Made by a program: the position numbers and the translations under genes. Below, piece by piece: positions 6,355-14,334 of a DNA stretch of 21,838 nucleotides (the stretch's first letter is position 1; each line of letters begins with the position of its first letter). The notes below the pieces were generated by a model that was not told where the DNA came from, made no database searches, and saw only the letters and a list, made by a program, of their open reading frames with translations. This DNA comes from Erysipelotrichaceae bacterium UBA4808 (lineage in GTDB: Bacteria > Bacillota_I > Bacilli_A > Erysipelotrichales > Erysipelotrichaceae), in assembly GCA_002402585.1 (NCBI GenBank), contig DHGC01000051.1:1-21838 (forward strand). Direction: 5' to 3'.

Positions 6355-7497
6355 TTATTTGAATAAGTTCTGAATCAAGTCGATGGAATACACAATGGAG
6401 CCCAAACTTGCAAAGAGATTCGCAAGAATGACAACCAATAGAATACGGGCAACCCGGTTTCGCCAGAAACCCGAGAGCTTAAGCACATCGGTTTGAAGGT
6501 TCATGAAGTCATTAACTTGAGGTTTGTGGACCCAAGCTTCTGTAAGACCAGCGAACCAGCCTGTCGCAAGGAAGGGACTTAAAACACCGAGCGGTGCCAT
6601 GATGAAAGCGGTGAGGATGCTTAAAGGGTGCCCTAGGGCAATCAGTGTGCCCAGTGCGGCTAAGCTACCATTGATTAGAATGAAGCGAAGGATGGTTGTG
6701 AATGCCATATCTGGGGCATTTAGAATCGTTAAGCCCATTAATAGAACGAGAAATGCTGGGAATAACCAAGCAAGCAAGGTGTTCTTCTTTTTTTCAGGGA
6801 CTTTGAGTAAATCGTTGATCGAGTTCTCATTTGATAGATTGGCGATGATGCCAGGCACATGGGCTGCACCTACCACTGCAACAATCGTTGGTCCCTTGGC
6901 GTGGGCAAGCTTATAAGCCATGATGCGATCACGCTCGAATATCAGGGCTTCCGCAATCTGGGGAAACTGCTTACTCACTTCTTGCAAGGCAGATTGTAAA
7001 AGGTCACCATCTTTTAAACGTTCGATGTCTTCTTCTTTGACATCATTTTCAAATAAGGAGGCAAGAAGCTCCGTAAGCATCTTGATCTTTTCAAACCAGC
7101 CCAAGCCATGCCATATTCTGAGAAGGGTGGTTTGAATGTTCCTGTCGATGAGAAGTAGTTTCTTGTCATTGAGCTTGGCGTATTGAATTGCCACATTCAT
7201 CTCTTCACCAAGCTTCAAATCGAGCTTCTGTGCGATTTTACGTTGGTAGGAAGATAGAATCATTTGGGCGAAGAGAAAACCGACTTTCTTCTTCTTAATG
7301 ATTTGAACGATGTCCATTTTTTGCCAATCTTGAGTCTCGTTCATGGCTTTGTAGCGTTCATCATCAAGTTCAATGGCAATGGTGTCGGCTTGAGTGGTTT
7401 CAAGGGTTTCTTGAACTTCTTGGACACTTTGTTCAGAGATATGGGCGGTGCCGATCAGAATCAGGGTTTTACCATTGATTTCTAGGATTTGTTTCAT
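6355..7497 (-). CDS. TraB/PrgY-family membrane protein
   Basis: The 380-residue protein matches the TraB family, known from enterococcal PrgY/TraB, which reduces active sex-pheromone peptide, and also found widely in bacteria, archaea and eukaryotes as a proposed peptidase-like or folding protein. Family marks are IGTAHISEQSVQEVQE (GTAH at 16-19), ELDDERY (43-49), FERDRIMA (188-195) and VVGAAHVPGI (GAAH at 210-213). The soluble part covers residues 1 to ~235. After it come about four hydrophobic segments (near 240-262, 267-290, 293-315 and 355-375), including the conserved stretch TEAWVHKPQVNDF. Only a weak ribosome site (AGAAAG) precedes the ATG at 7497. It is divergent from cdaA and shares its transcript with the microprotein downstream. 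Molecular function is unproven. Confidence 0.87.
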   Translation of the reverse strand: MKQILEINGKTLILIGTAHISEQSVQEVQETLETTQADTIAIELDDERYKAMNETQDWQKMDIVQIIKKKKVGFLFAQMILSSYQRKIAQKLDLKLGEEMNVAIQYAKLNDKKLLLIDRNIQTTLLRIWHGLGWFEKIKMLTELLASLFENDVKEEDIERLKDGDLLQSALQEVSKQFPQIAEALIFERDRIMAYKLAHAKGPTIVAVVGAAHVPGIIANLSNENSINDLLKVPEKKKNTLLAWLFPAFLVLLMGLTILNAPDMAFTTILRFILINGSLAALGTLIALGHPLSILTAFIMAPLGVLSPFLATGWFAGLTEAWVHKPQVNDFMNLQTDVLKLSGFWRNRVARILLVVILANLFASLGSIVYSIDLIQNLFK

Positions 7498-7515
7498 TGT
7501 TTAGATGTCTTTCTA

Positions 7516-7526
7516 AGGGTGACCCT
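7516..7526. promoter_or_regulatory. Inverted repeat AGGGTGACCCT between divergent genes
   Basis: A perfect 11-base inverted repeat lies between the TraB-family start (7497) and the cdaA promoter. A second imperfect repeat, CACA-TAAT-TGTG (7541-7552), touches the cdaA -10 region. Either could bind a regulator, but chance cannot be ruled out. Confidence 0.3.
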
Positions 7527-7550
7527 ATGGTATTTGCTATCACATAATTG

Positions 7551-7559
7551 TGTTATAAT
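7551..7559 (+). promoter_or_regulatory. Extended -10 promoter of the cdaA-ddl operon
   Basis: TGTTATAAT is a perfect extended -10 with no clear -35 (TATTTG at 17-base spacing). The predicted start near 7566 leaves a leader of about 16 bases holding GAGGAGGT at 7569-7576. No riboswitch fits in this leader. Confidence 0.6.
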
Positions 7560-7581
7560 TATCTCGCTGAGGAGGTCTGAC

Positions 7582-8859
7582 ATGTTTAGTTACACGACCG
7601 TACAAACCATCATCCAGATGCTTAGAATGTTTTTCGACATTCTCATCCTTTGGATATTACTCTATTATACAATCAAGATTGTGCGAAACAACTCAAGAAC
7701 CGCACAAATTTTTAAAGGCATCATCTTAATTCTAATCATTCGAGCCATTGCGAACTTTTTTGGCTTTAAAGCGGTAGACTGGTTGGCAGGTGTTTTGGTC
7801 ACCTATGGTTTCCTCGCGATCATCATCATTTTCCAACCGGAGATACGATCTGTCTTGGAGCGTTTGGGAAAAAGTTCCGTATTTTCGCGTTTGAACACCT
7901 TGTCCAGCAATGAACGTTTGAAATTGGTGGATGAAATCGTCACGGCAACGATGAATCTTTCGAATAATCGCATTGGGGCTTTGATCACGCTTGAACAAGG
8001 TCACTCTTTGAGTGATTTCATTAAAACAGGGACCCCCATGAACTCATTGGTCACCTCAGATTTGTTACAGACAATTTTCGTACCAACGACGCCTTTACAT
8101 GATGGGGCAGTTATTATTCAGGGGGACCGTATCGCATGTGCTTCTGCGTATTTCCCTCCCACCAACTTGGAAGCGCCAAGTCGTTATGGTGCGCGTCACC
8201 GGGCTGCCATGGGCATCAGTGAGATCACAGATTCTGTGACAGTTGTGGTGTCTGAGAAATCGGGCCGCATTTCGATTGCGGAAGAAGGTAAATTGACACA
8301 GATGACGCAAGCAACATTGCGCGCTTATCTAGAAAAAGTTGTGTTACAGGATGAGTTTGACCTCAGTGATGAGAGTCTCAATAAGAAGAAGAGTGAAGAA
8401 GTGATTCCAATTGTTCCACTCAAAGAAGATGTAGTGTTAAAAGAAGATACGAAAACGGCACGCAGCGAGTTGAAATCACTCTTGAATACTTGGGTTAAGA
8501 AAAAGGAAAAACCTGTAAAGGCAGCACCTGTTGTGAAAACGGAAGAGCCTAAAGTGATTGAATCAATCATAGAAGAAGCGAAGGAAGTTGAATTACCGAT
8601 TGTGGAAGTTCAGACTGAACTTCCTTTGGATGAAGCTAGTCCTTTACCAGAGACAAAAGTAAAAAAACGCTTGGTCGATCGCATTAAGAACCTAAAGCCT
8701 GTAAGAAATGAAGTTGTGAAAGAAGTTGAAGTGAAGGAAGCGGTAGAAGTCGTAGAAGATAAGAAGTTGGATTCACGTCATATTTCACTGGAATACAGTG
8801 TTTCGGATGATCATTTATTGGATGATGAAGAGGATAAGCAAGGAGGTCAAGGCGAATGA
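7582..8859 (+). CDS. cdaA: Membrane diadenylate cyclase CdaA with long C-terminal tail
   Basis: CdaA makes the second messenger c-di-AMP from two ATP at the membrane. ATG 7582 is chosen because GAGGAGGT (7569-7576) is ideally placed; an in-frame extension to 7489 crosses the promoter. The 425 residues comprise three hydrophobic helices (about 13-31, 44-60, 67-85), a linker, and the DAC domain (~100-255) with DGA at 174-176 and RHR at 205-207, both catalytic signatures intact. B. subtilis CdaA has about 273 residues, and the homologous part ends here near 255-260. A further ~165 residues follow, rich in K, E and V, low in complexity, ending in an acidic stretch (DDHLLDDEED). Such a tail could bind partners or modulate activity; this is inference. 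The stop overlaps cdaR by four bases (ATGA). Confidence 0.93.
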   Translation: MFSYTTVQTIIQMLRMFFDILILWILLYYTIKIVRNNSRTAQIFKGIILILIIRAIANFFGFKAVDWLAGVLVTYGFLAIIIIFQPEIRSVLERLGKSSVFSRLNTLSSNERLKLVDEIVTATMNLSNNRIGALITLEQGHSLSDFIKTGTPMNSLVTSDLLQTIFVPTTPLHDGAVIIQGDRIACASAYFPPTNLEAPSRYGARHRAAMGISEITDSVTVVVSEKSGRISIAEEGKLTQMTQATLRAYLEKVVLQDEFDLSDESLNKKKSEEVIPIVPLKEDVVLKEDTKTARSELKSLLNTWVKKKEKPVKAAPVVKTEEPKVIESIIEEAKEVELPIVEVQTELPLDEASPLPETKVKKRLVDRIKNLKPVRNEVVKEVEVKEAVEVVEDKKLDSRHISLEYSVSDDHLLDDEEDKQGGQGE

Positions 8860-10220
8860 GTCAGAAGAAAAAGCCCATTGTGCAAGATCTCGATAAGTTG
8901 GAATTAGCCAAGGCGATTGCCGAACAAAGCAAGAAAGTCATTAAGACCTATAGTTCGATTGAATTCATCTTTATGCGGATTGTTCGATTCTTCAGTATGT
9001 GGATTGATCGTTTATTATTCAATCCGAAGTCTGGGAAGATTGTTAGTTTGATTTTAGCTGTAATTTTATATGTCGCAATCAACTTTAATATTGGGGAAAT
9101 CATTTTTGAAACACCCATTACTTCTGGGGTTACGATTGATAATATTCCAGTGAACGTCTTGTCCAATGATGAAGTTTATGAAGTCAGTGGACTACCAAGT
9201 AATGTCAAAGCTTATGTGGTTGGGGACATGTCGGACATCACTTTGATTCGGACACAAAAGGCTTATTCGGTTGTGGCGGATCTTACGGGTTTGTTGGAAG
9301 GGACGCATGAAGTTAAATTGAGTCCTAAAGATTTCTCAACACGTGTTGAAGTCGCTTTGTCACAGTCTTCAGCTGTGGTGACGATCAAGAAGAAAGTTTC
9401 GCAACACTTTAATTTGGAATATGACTTTATCAATACCGATAAAATGAATCAAGAATATGTACTCTCCGATCCTGTTTTCAAAGATCAAGAAATCATCATT
9501 CGTGCATCACAAGATACTTTGGCACAGATTGGAATCGTTAAAGCTTTGATTGATGCGAGTGGTGTGACTGCGGATTTTGTCCAGACAGCACCCATTGTGG
9601 CTTATGACCAGGATGGGAATAAGATGAATGTGGATATCATTCCATCCAGTGTGGAAGTCAGTGTGGGTGTCAGTTCACCGAATAAAACAGTTAATATCAT
9701 GGTTGTGCCAAATGGGGATATCCCAAATGGCATGGCGATTGAATCCATCGTATTGGATCAACAGAACGTGACGATTTTTGGACGTGAAACGGTTTTGCAA
9801 AATATTGAGAGCATTCAGGTTCCGATTGATGCGACAACCTTAAGTGCTAATACCAGTCTGGTTGCGGATATTCCATTACCAACTGGGGTTAAGAAGACAA
9901 GTGTCAACCGTGTCAACATGCAGGTGACCCTGGGTGTTGGGGTGAGTTCGAGAGTAGAAGATGTATTCATACAGTTTGTAAATAATGTCCAAGGTTATCG
10001 TTTTACTTTGATGGACCCAGATGATACGCAGACTGCAATTGAAATCTTTGGAACACAGAGCAATGTGGATACGATTACGGCAGATGATTTCTATGTATAC
10101 TTTGATATGTCGAAGTTGGAAGAGGGTGAACAGGATGTTCAACTCTTGCTTCGTTCCTATAAACCGCTTGTCAAAGCAAGCTTAGTCAAACAAACGATAA
10201 GGATCAATGTGGTGAAATAA
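8856..10220 (+). CDS. cdaR: CdaR (YbbR-domain regulator of CdaA)
   Basis: CdaR is a membrane-anchored protein whose extracytoplasmic YbbR domains interact with CdaA and tune c-di-AMP synthesis. The 454 residues show a charged cytoplasmic N-terminus of ~60 residues, one transmembrane helix (about 60-78, IVSLILAVILYVAINF), then a long beta-rich exterior with repeated YbbR units, visible as recurring patterns such as TIDNIPVNV followed by VKAYVVGD, SAVVTIKKKV, SVEVSVGV and MQVTLGVGV. About four units are expected for this length. The cytoplasmic N-terminus is longer than in B. subtilis, where the helix sits near the start. AAGGAGGT in the end of cdaA serves as ribosome site. The order cdaA-cdaR-glmM is the conserved Bacillota arrangement, which supports the call. 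Confidence 0.9.
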   Translation: MSQKKKPIVQDLDKLELAKAIAEQSKKVIKTYSSIEFIFMRIVRFFSMWIDRLLFNPKSGKIVSLILAVILYVAINFNIGEIIFETPITSGVTIDNIPVNVLSNDEVYEVSGLPSNVKAYVVGDMSDITLIRTQKAYSVVADLTGLLEGTHEVKLSPKDFSTRVEVALSQSSAVVTIKKKVSQHFNLEYDFINTDKMNQEYVLSDPVFKDQEIIIRASQDTLAQIGIVKALIDASGVTADFVQTAPIVAYDQDGNKMNVDIIPSSVEVSVGVSSPNKTVNIMVVPNGDIPNGMAIESIVLDQQNVTIFGRETVLQNIESIQVPIDATTLSANTSLVADIPLPTGVKKTSVNRVNMQVTLGVGVSSRVEDVFIQFVNNVQGYRFTLMDPDDTQTAIEIFGTQSNVDTITADDFYVYFDMSKLEEGEQDVQLLLRSYKPLVKASLVKQTIRINVVK

Positions 10221-10221
10221 G

Positions 10222-11544
10222 ATGGGGAAATATTTTGGAACAGATGGCATTCGGGGTAAGGCCAATCTAGAATTGACGGCAGAAACAGCATTTTTAATCG
10301 GTCGTGCTTTAGGGCATCTTTACCCAAGTCAAAAGATTGTGGTGGGTATGGACACACGCTTATCCAGCAGCATGCTTAAACATGCCTTGATGGCGGGGGT
10401 ATGTGCCAGTGGTGCACATGTGTATGATACGGATGTCGTACCAACGCCTGCGATTGCTTATCTGACAACGCATGAGGATTTTGCGTGTGGCGTCATGATT
10501 TCAGCGAGTCACAATCCGTATTATGACAATGGCATCAAGATTTTCAATACCCATGGTGTGAAAATCGATGATGCATTGGAAGCAAAGATAGAAGCAGTCA
10601 TCGATGGTGAGCAGTTGCCATATGCAATGGCGGAGCACATTGGCATTGTGCATGATTTTAGAGTGGGTTTGGATCACTATAAACAATGGTTGAGTAAGCT
10701 CTTTGATATGAATCTCAGTGGTCTCAAGATTGCGATCGATGCGTCTAATGGATCTGCATCGGTTACGGCTTTAGAAGTCTTGGAGGCCTTGGGGGCAGAA
10801 TGCACCATCATGCACAATGAGCCGAATGGTGTGAACATCAATGATCATTGTGGATCGACGCATCCAGAAAAACTTCAAGCTTTTGTCAAATCTCATGGTT
10901 TTGATTTAGGTTTGGCTTTTGATGGGGATGCGGATCGCTTGATTGCAGTCGATCATGAAGGTGATTTGGTGGATGGGGATAAAACCATCTACATCTGTGG
11001 TACCTATTTGAATGAAAAAGGATTGCTTAATGCGAAGAGTGTCGTGACCACTGTCATGGCAAATCTTGGTCTCTATAAAGCATTGAAAGATGCGGGCATC
11101 ACCAGTGAGCAAACACAAGTAGGGGATAAATATGTTTATGAAAGAATGTTGCAAAAGGATTTGGTCTTGGGTGGCGAACAATCTGGACACATCATCTTCA
11201 AGCAACACGCGACGACAGGGGATGGTTTGTTAACAGCCTTGAAGTTGTTGGAAGTCATGCAAGCTAAGAAAGATTCACTGCGTCATTTGGGGGAACCGGT
11301 TGTCATCTTCCCGCAAGTTTTGAAAAATGTGAAAGTGAATGATAAGAAAGCGGCTTTGAGTAATCCTGTTTTGAAGGCTCGTATTGATGAGATGGAGCTT
11401 AATCTTCATGGTGAAGGAAGAATCTTAGTTAGACCTTCAGGAACCGAGCCTTTGGTTCGTGTCATGGTGGAAGCGGCTAGCATTGATAAATGTCATGCTT
11501 GTTGTGATGAATTGGTTGAAATGATTCATACCTTGAAGTTGTAA
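10222..11544 (+). CDS. glmM: Phosphoglucosamine mutase GlmM
   Basis: GlmM converts glucosamine-6-phosphate to glucosamine-1-phosphate, a committed step towards UDP-GlcNAc and peptidoglycan, in the cytoplasm. The 440 residues fit the family (~448 in B. subtilis). The start is MGKYFGTDGIRG, the active-site loop ISASHNPYYDNGIK places the phosphorylated serine at S96, the Mg-binding loop is FDGDADRLIA, the sugar loop is GGEQSGHII, and the C-terminal phosphate loop is RPSGTEPLVRV. All key motifs are intact. The gene begins one base after cdaR with GGTGA as ribosome site. In B. subtilis and relatives GlmM binds CdaA and lowers its activity, so co-expression with cdaA has a known physical basis. Confidence is high. 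Confidence 0.97.
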   Translation: MGKYFGTDGIRGKANLELTAETAFLIGRALGHLYPSQKIVVGMDTRLSSSMLKHALMAGVCASGAHVYDTDVVPTPAIAYLTTHEDFACGVMISASHNPYYDNGIKIFNTHGVKIDDALEAKIEAVIDGEQLPYAMAEHIGIVHDFRVGLDHYKQWLSKLFDMNLSGLKIAIDASNGSASVTALEVLEALGAECTIMHNEPNGVNINDHCGSTHPEKLQAFVKSHGFDLGLAFDGDADRLIAVDHEGDLVDGDKTIYICGTYLNEKGLLNAKSVVTTVMANLGLYKALKDAGITSEQTQVGDKYVYERMLQKDLVLGGEQSGHIIFKQHATTGDGLLTALKLLEVMQAKKDSLRHLGEPVVIFPQVLKNVKVNDKKAALSNPVLKARIDEMELNLHGEGRILVRPSGTEPLVRVMVEAASIDKCHACCDELVEMIHTLKL

Positions 11545-11553
11545 GGAGGCTCT

Positions 11554-12210
11554 ATGAAACGTGTGATCTGTGTTGTCGAGGATGAAAAGGATTTAAATGA
11601 GTTGGTGCGGAGCTATCTTGAGAAAGAAGGTTATGAGGTTCGATCTTATTTTACGTATGAAGAAGCGGTTGTGCATGTTAGTGATGATGACGTGCATCTT
11701 TGGATCTTAGACATCATGTTGGACAATAAGAGTGGTTTTGATTTGATTGAGGATATTCGTCGTCAGTCAAAGGCTGTACCTGTCATTTTTATGTCAGCAC
11801 GGGATAAGGAATTCGATCGGATCATTGGCTTGGAAAAAGGCAGTGATGATTACATCACAAAACCGTTCTCACCTAAAGAATTGGTCTTGCGTGTAAACAA
11901 TATCGTTCGTCGTGTCTACAAAGATGATAATCGCATGCATGTGGATGCGTATGAAATCGATGTGGAACAACGTAAGGTTTATTGCAATAACCAAGAGATT
12001 GAGTTAACAACCAAGGAATTTGATTTATTGATGCTTTTTGTTCGAAATAAGCAGACGGCTTTCTCGCGTGGTCAGATTTTGGCACGTGTTTGGGAAACGA
12101 ATTATTATGGCAGTGATCGGGTGGTGGATGACACCCTTCGTCGTTTACGTAAAAAAATGAAAGATTTGAATATTCATACCATTTATGGTTATGGATATCG
12201 TTTAGGTTAA
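11554..12210 (+). CDS. OmpR/PhoB-family response regulator
   Basis: The 218-residue regulator has a receiver domain (1-~115) and a winged-helix DNA-binding domain (~125-218). The acidic pocket is E9/D10, the phospho-acceptor is D53 in WILDIML, with S81 in FMSAR and K103 in ITKPF completing the switch. The output domain shows TTKEFDLLMLFVRNKQ, RGQILARVWE, RVVDDTLRRLRKKM and the terminal IYGYGYRLG typical of OmpR-type winged helices. AAGGAGG lies just upstream of the ATG, nine bases after glmM. The cognate kinase follows one base after the stop. Position inside a cell-wall and c-di-AMP operon suggests an envelope-stress or wall-precursor regulon, possibly including this operon; that is inference. 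Confidence 0.95.
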   Translation: MKRVICVVEDEKDLNELVRSYLEKEGYEVRSYFTYEEAVVHVSDDDVHLWILDIMLDNKSGFDLIEDIRRQSKAVPVIFMSARDKEFDRIIGLEKGSDDYITKPFSPKELVLRVNNIVRRVYKDDNRMHVDAYEIDVEQRKVYCNNQEIELTTKEFDLLMLFVRNKQTAFSRGQILARVWETNYYGSDRVVDDTLRRLRKKMKDLNIHTIYGYGYRLG

Positions 12211-12211
12211 A

Positions 12212-13573
12212 ATGTCACGTTTTAAGAAAATGTTAAAAGGCATGTCGCTGACGCAACAATTAATGAGTGTTGTGTTGGTTTCGCTTGCCTTTTTTATTTT
12301 CTTCTTAATGGTCTTTATCTTTGGAAACATCAACAGTCTTGTTCGTGAACAACTGTATACGAACATTGACAGTACGCAATTACGTATCGTGCGCAATTTT
12401 AAAGGCTCACTGGGTGGAGATGAGCTCTTCATTGGAACGGATCCCAATGTTGTCCATATTCTTTACCCTACGGATGATTCGAAGCAGATACAGACAAATG
12501 CAAACACAAAGATTGATGAGGAGTTGGATCGTTTGTTTAGAGCGGACATCTTGAAACAAACACTCGACATTCAACGTTACGAATCGACAAAAACAAGTTT
12601 AGATATTGTCTATCAGATTCGTAAAGTGGATGATTCGACGACGATTGTCAGCTTTGTGCCGCAGAGTTATATGGATCAATTTAAACTTACTTTGGTCAAT
12701 GGGGTTGTAAATATCTTATTGGTCATTGTTGGAATTTTGTTTTTATTGTTGATGTTGTGGGTGGGCTATCTGATTCACTCCTTGAAACAGATAGAAGTTT
12801 ACATCAATAAGTATCGCAAAGGTCAAAAAGTGGAGTTGAAGTTGGATCGTAACGATGAAGTGGGTGAGTTGGGACGTGCCATCGTGCAGATGAATGATGA
12901 GATTAAACGCCAGGAACAACTCAAGGAAGAAATGGTTCAAAACATTTCACATGACTTGAAAACACCCATCGCCACCATCAAGTCGTATGGCGAAAGTATC
13001 AAGGATGGAATCTATCCATACGAAACTTTAGAGAAGAGTGTTGATGTCATCATTGAACATGCGAATCGCTTAGAGAAAAAGGTGCATAGTCTCTTGCTTC
13101 TTAATCGCATGGGTTATTTGATCGCGGAAGATAAGGGAAATGATAAGACCGATATGAAAGCGGTCATTGAAAAGGTCATTCTATCGTTGAAGGTGTTTAA
13201 GCCTTCCATTGAACTTAAGACGGATCTAACGTCATGCAGTTATTATGGAAGTGAAGAGCCATGGCGTGTCGTCATTGAGAATCTTTTAGATAATGCGTTG
13301 CGTTATGCAAAATCAGAAATCACCATTGATTTAAAACCCGATTATTGTATCATTTACAATGATGGTATCAATATTCCTGAAGAAAGAATTGAACAGCTTT
13401 TCAGACCTTATGAAAAAGGGCAGGGAGGTCAGTTTGGTTTGGGATTGGCAATTGTCAAGCGTGTACTGACGGCGTATCATTATACGATCCGGATCAAGAA
13501 TTTAAGTTATGGTGTTCAGTTCATCATAGAAAAAGAAAAGTCGAATGTTAAAGTGAAAGATGAGTACATTTAA
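12212..13573 (+). CDS. Sensor histidine kinase
   Basis: The 453-residue membrane kinase pairs with the adjacent response regulator. It has two transmembrane helices (about 16-38 and 162-188) enclosing an extracytoplasmic domain of ~120 residues, a HAMP-like linker (~190-235), a dimerisation/phospho-acceptor domain with H247 in VQNISHDLKTPIATIKSY, and a HATPase domain with ENLLDNALRYA (N box), YNDG (G1-type) and FGLGLAIVKR (G2). The sensor region matches no ligand-binding fold I recognise. The extracytoplasmic domain is too large for the short-loop intramembrane sensors of bacitracin-type systems. Its start is one base after the regulator stop with only a weak AGG site, so coupled translation is likely. 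Its stop overlaps the next start (TAATG). The family is certain; the signal is unknown. Confidence 0.95.
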   Translation: MSRFKKMLKGMSLTQQLMSVVLVSLAFFIFFLMVFIFGNINSLVREQLYTNIDSTQLRIVRNFKGSLGGDELFIGTDPNVVHILYPTDDSKQIQTNANTKIDEELDRLFRADILKQTLDIQRYESTKTSLDIVYQIRKVDDSTTIVSFVPQSYMDQFKLTLVNGVVNILLVIVGILFLLLMLWVGYLIHSLKQIEVYINKYRKGQKVELKLDRNDEVGELGRAIVQMNDEIKRQEQLKEEMVQNISHDLKTPIATIKSYGESIKDGIYPYETLEKSVDVIIEHANRLEKKVHSLLLLNRMGYLIAEDKGNDKTDMKAVIEKVILSLKVFKPSIELKTDLTSCSYYGSEEPWRVVIENLLDNALRYAKSEITIDLKPDYCIIYNDGINIPEERIEQLFRPYEKGQGGQFGLGLAIVKRVLTAYHYTIRIKNLSYGVQFIIEKEKSNVKVKDEYI

Positions 13574-14334
13574 TGCCATTTAAAGATGTTCTTCAAATAA
13601 AATCCTATTATATCCAACAAGGCGAAGGTCAAGATGTATTATGCTTGGTCGGCTGGGGTCAGGATAGTCAAATGTTTCAACCCACCGCAGATTTTTTAGC
13701 GGCTCGTCTTCGTGTTACCATTGTGGATTACCCTGGTTTCGGGCAAAGCGAAACCATGCATGAAGCTTGGGATGTGGATGCTTATGTACAGTGGTTGGAT
13801 GCACTCTTAAAAGTTCTGAATGTCAAAAATCCAATTATCATCGCACACTCGTTTGGAGCTCGTTTGGCGATCAAGTATCAATTGACGCGACCTGTTCGTA
13901 AGTTGATTTTGACCGGTGCTGCAGGGATACGTCCAAAACGTAGTTTGGATACGATACTGAGAATCTATAGTTTCAAGGTATTGAAACAGATCTTTAAGTT
14001 ACCGTTCTTGGTCAAATACCAAGAGCCACTTCGTAAGCTTTTTGGAAGTGAGGATTACAAGGCGATCAGTGGGGTCTTGCGCGCAAGTTTCGTTAAGATC
14101 GTCAATGAAGATTTGACACCATATCTTAAACATATTGAAGTTCCTACTTTGCTTGTTTGGGGTGATCAAGATGATGAGACACCTTTATGGATGGGTAAAA
14201 AGATGGAAAAAGAGATTAAAGATGCAGGATTGGTTGTTTTTGAAAACGATGGACATTATGCTTATTGGAATCAATTGAATCGATTCCATGCGATTATTCA
14301 AGTTTTCTTAGAAGAGGACGCAAGCCATGTTTGA
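13573..14334 (+). CDS. Alpha/beta hydrolase in the wall operon
   Basis: The 253-residue cytoplasmic hydrolase has an intact triad: nucleophile S93 in AHSFGA, acid D200 in WGDQDDETP and H228 in NDGHYAYW. The oxyanion region is LVGWGQDSQMF, and VDYPGFGQS follows the usual strand pattern. The elbow has A instead of the common G before HS. There is no signal peptide or membrane helix. The start codon shares one base with the histidine kinase stop, and the stop overlaps the MurF-like gene by eight bases, so all three are translated in sequence. Being tightly packed with Mur- and Ddl-like ligases, it may act on a precursor ester or amide or on an activated intermediate, which is inference. Substrate unknown. 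Confidence 0.87.
   Translation: MPFKDVLQIKSYYIQQGEGQDVLCLVGWGQDSQMFQPTADFLAARLRVTIVDYPGFGQSETMHEAWDVDAYVQWLDALLKVLNVKNPIIIAHSFGARLAIKYQLTRPVRKLILTGAAGIRPKRSLDTILRIYSFKVLKQIFKLPFLVKYQEPLRKLFGSEDYKAISGVLRASFVKIVNEDLTPYLKHIEVPTLLVWGDQDDETPLWMGKKMEKEIKDAGLVVFENDGHYAYWNQLNRFHAIIQVFLEEDASHV

Noticed and set aside
6524..6916. 130-codon plus-strand frame
   Set aside because: It is antisense to the conserved membrane domain of the TraB-family gene. The composition is typical of a shadow frame and there is no ribosome site.
7489..7581. Upstream start for cdaA (456 residues)
   Set aside because: The extension crosses the extended -10 promoter and overlaps the divergent gene's start. GAGGAGGT points to ATG 7582.
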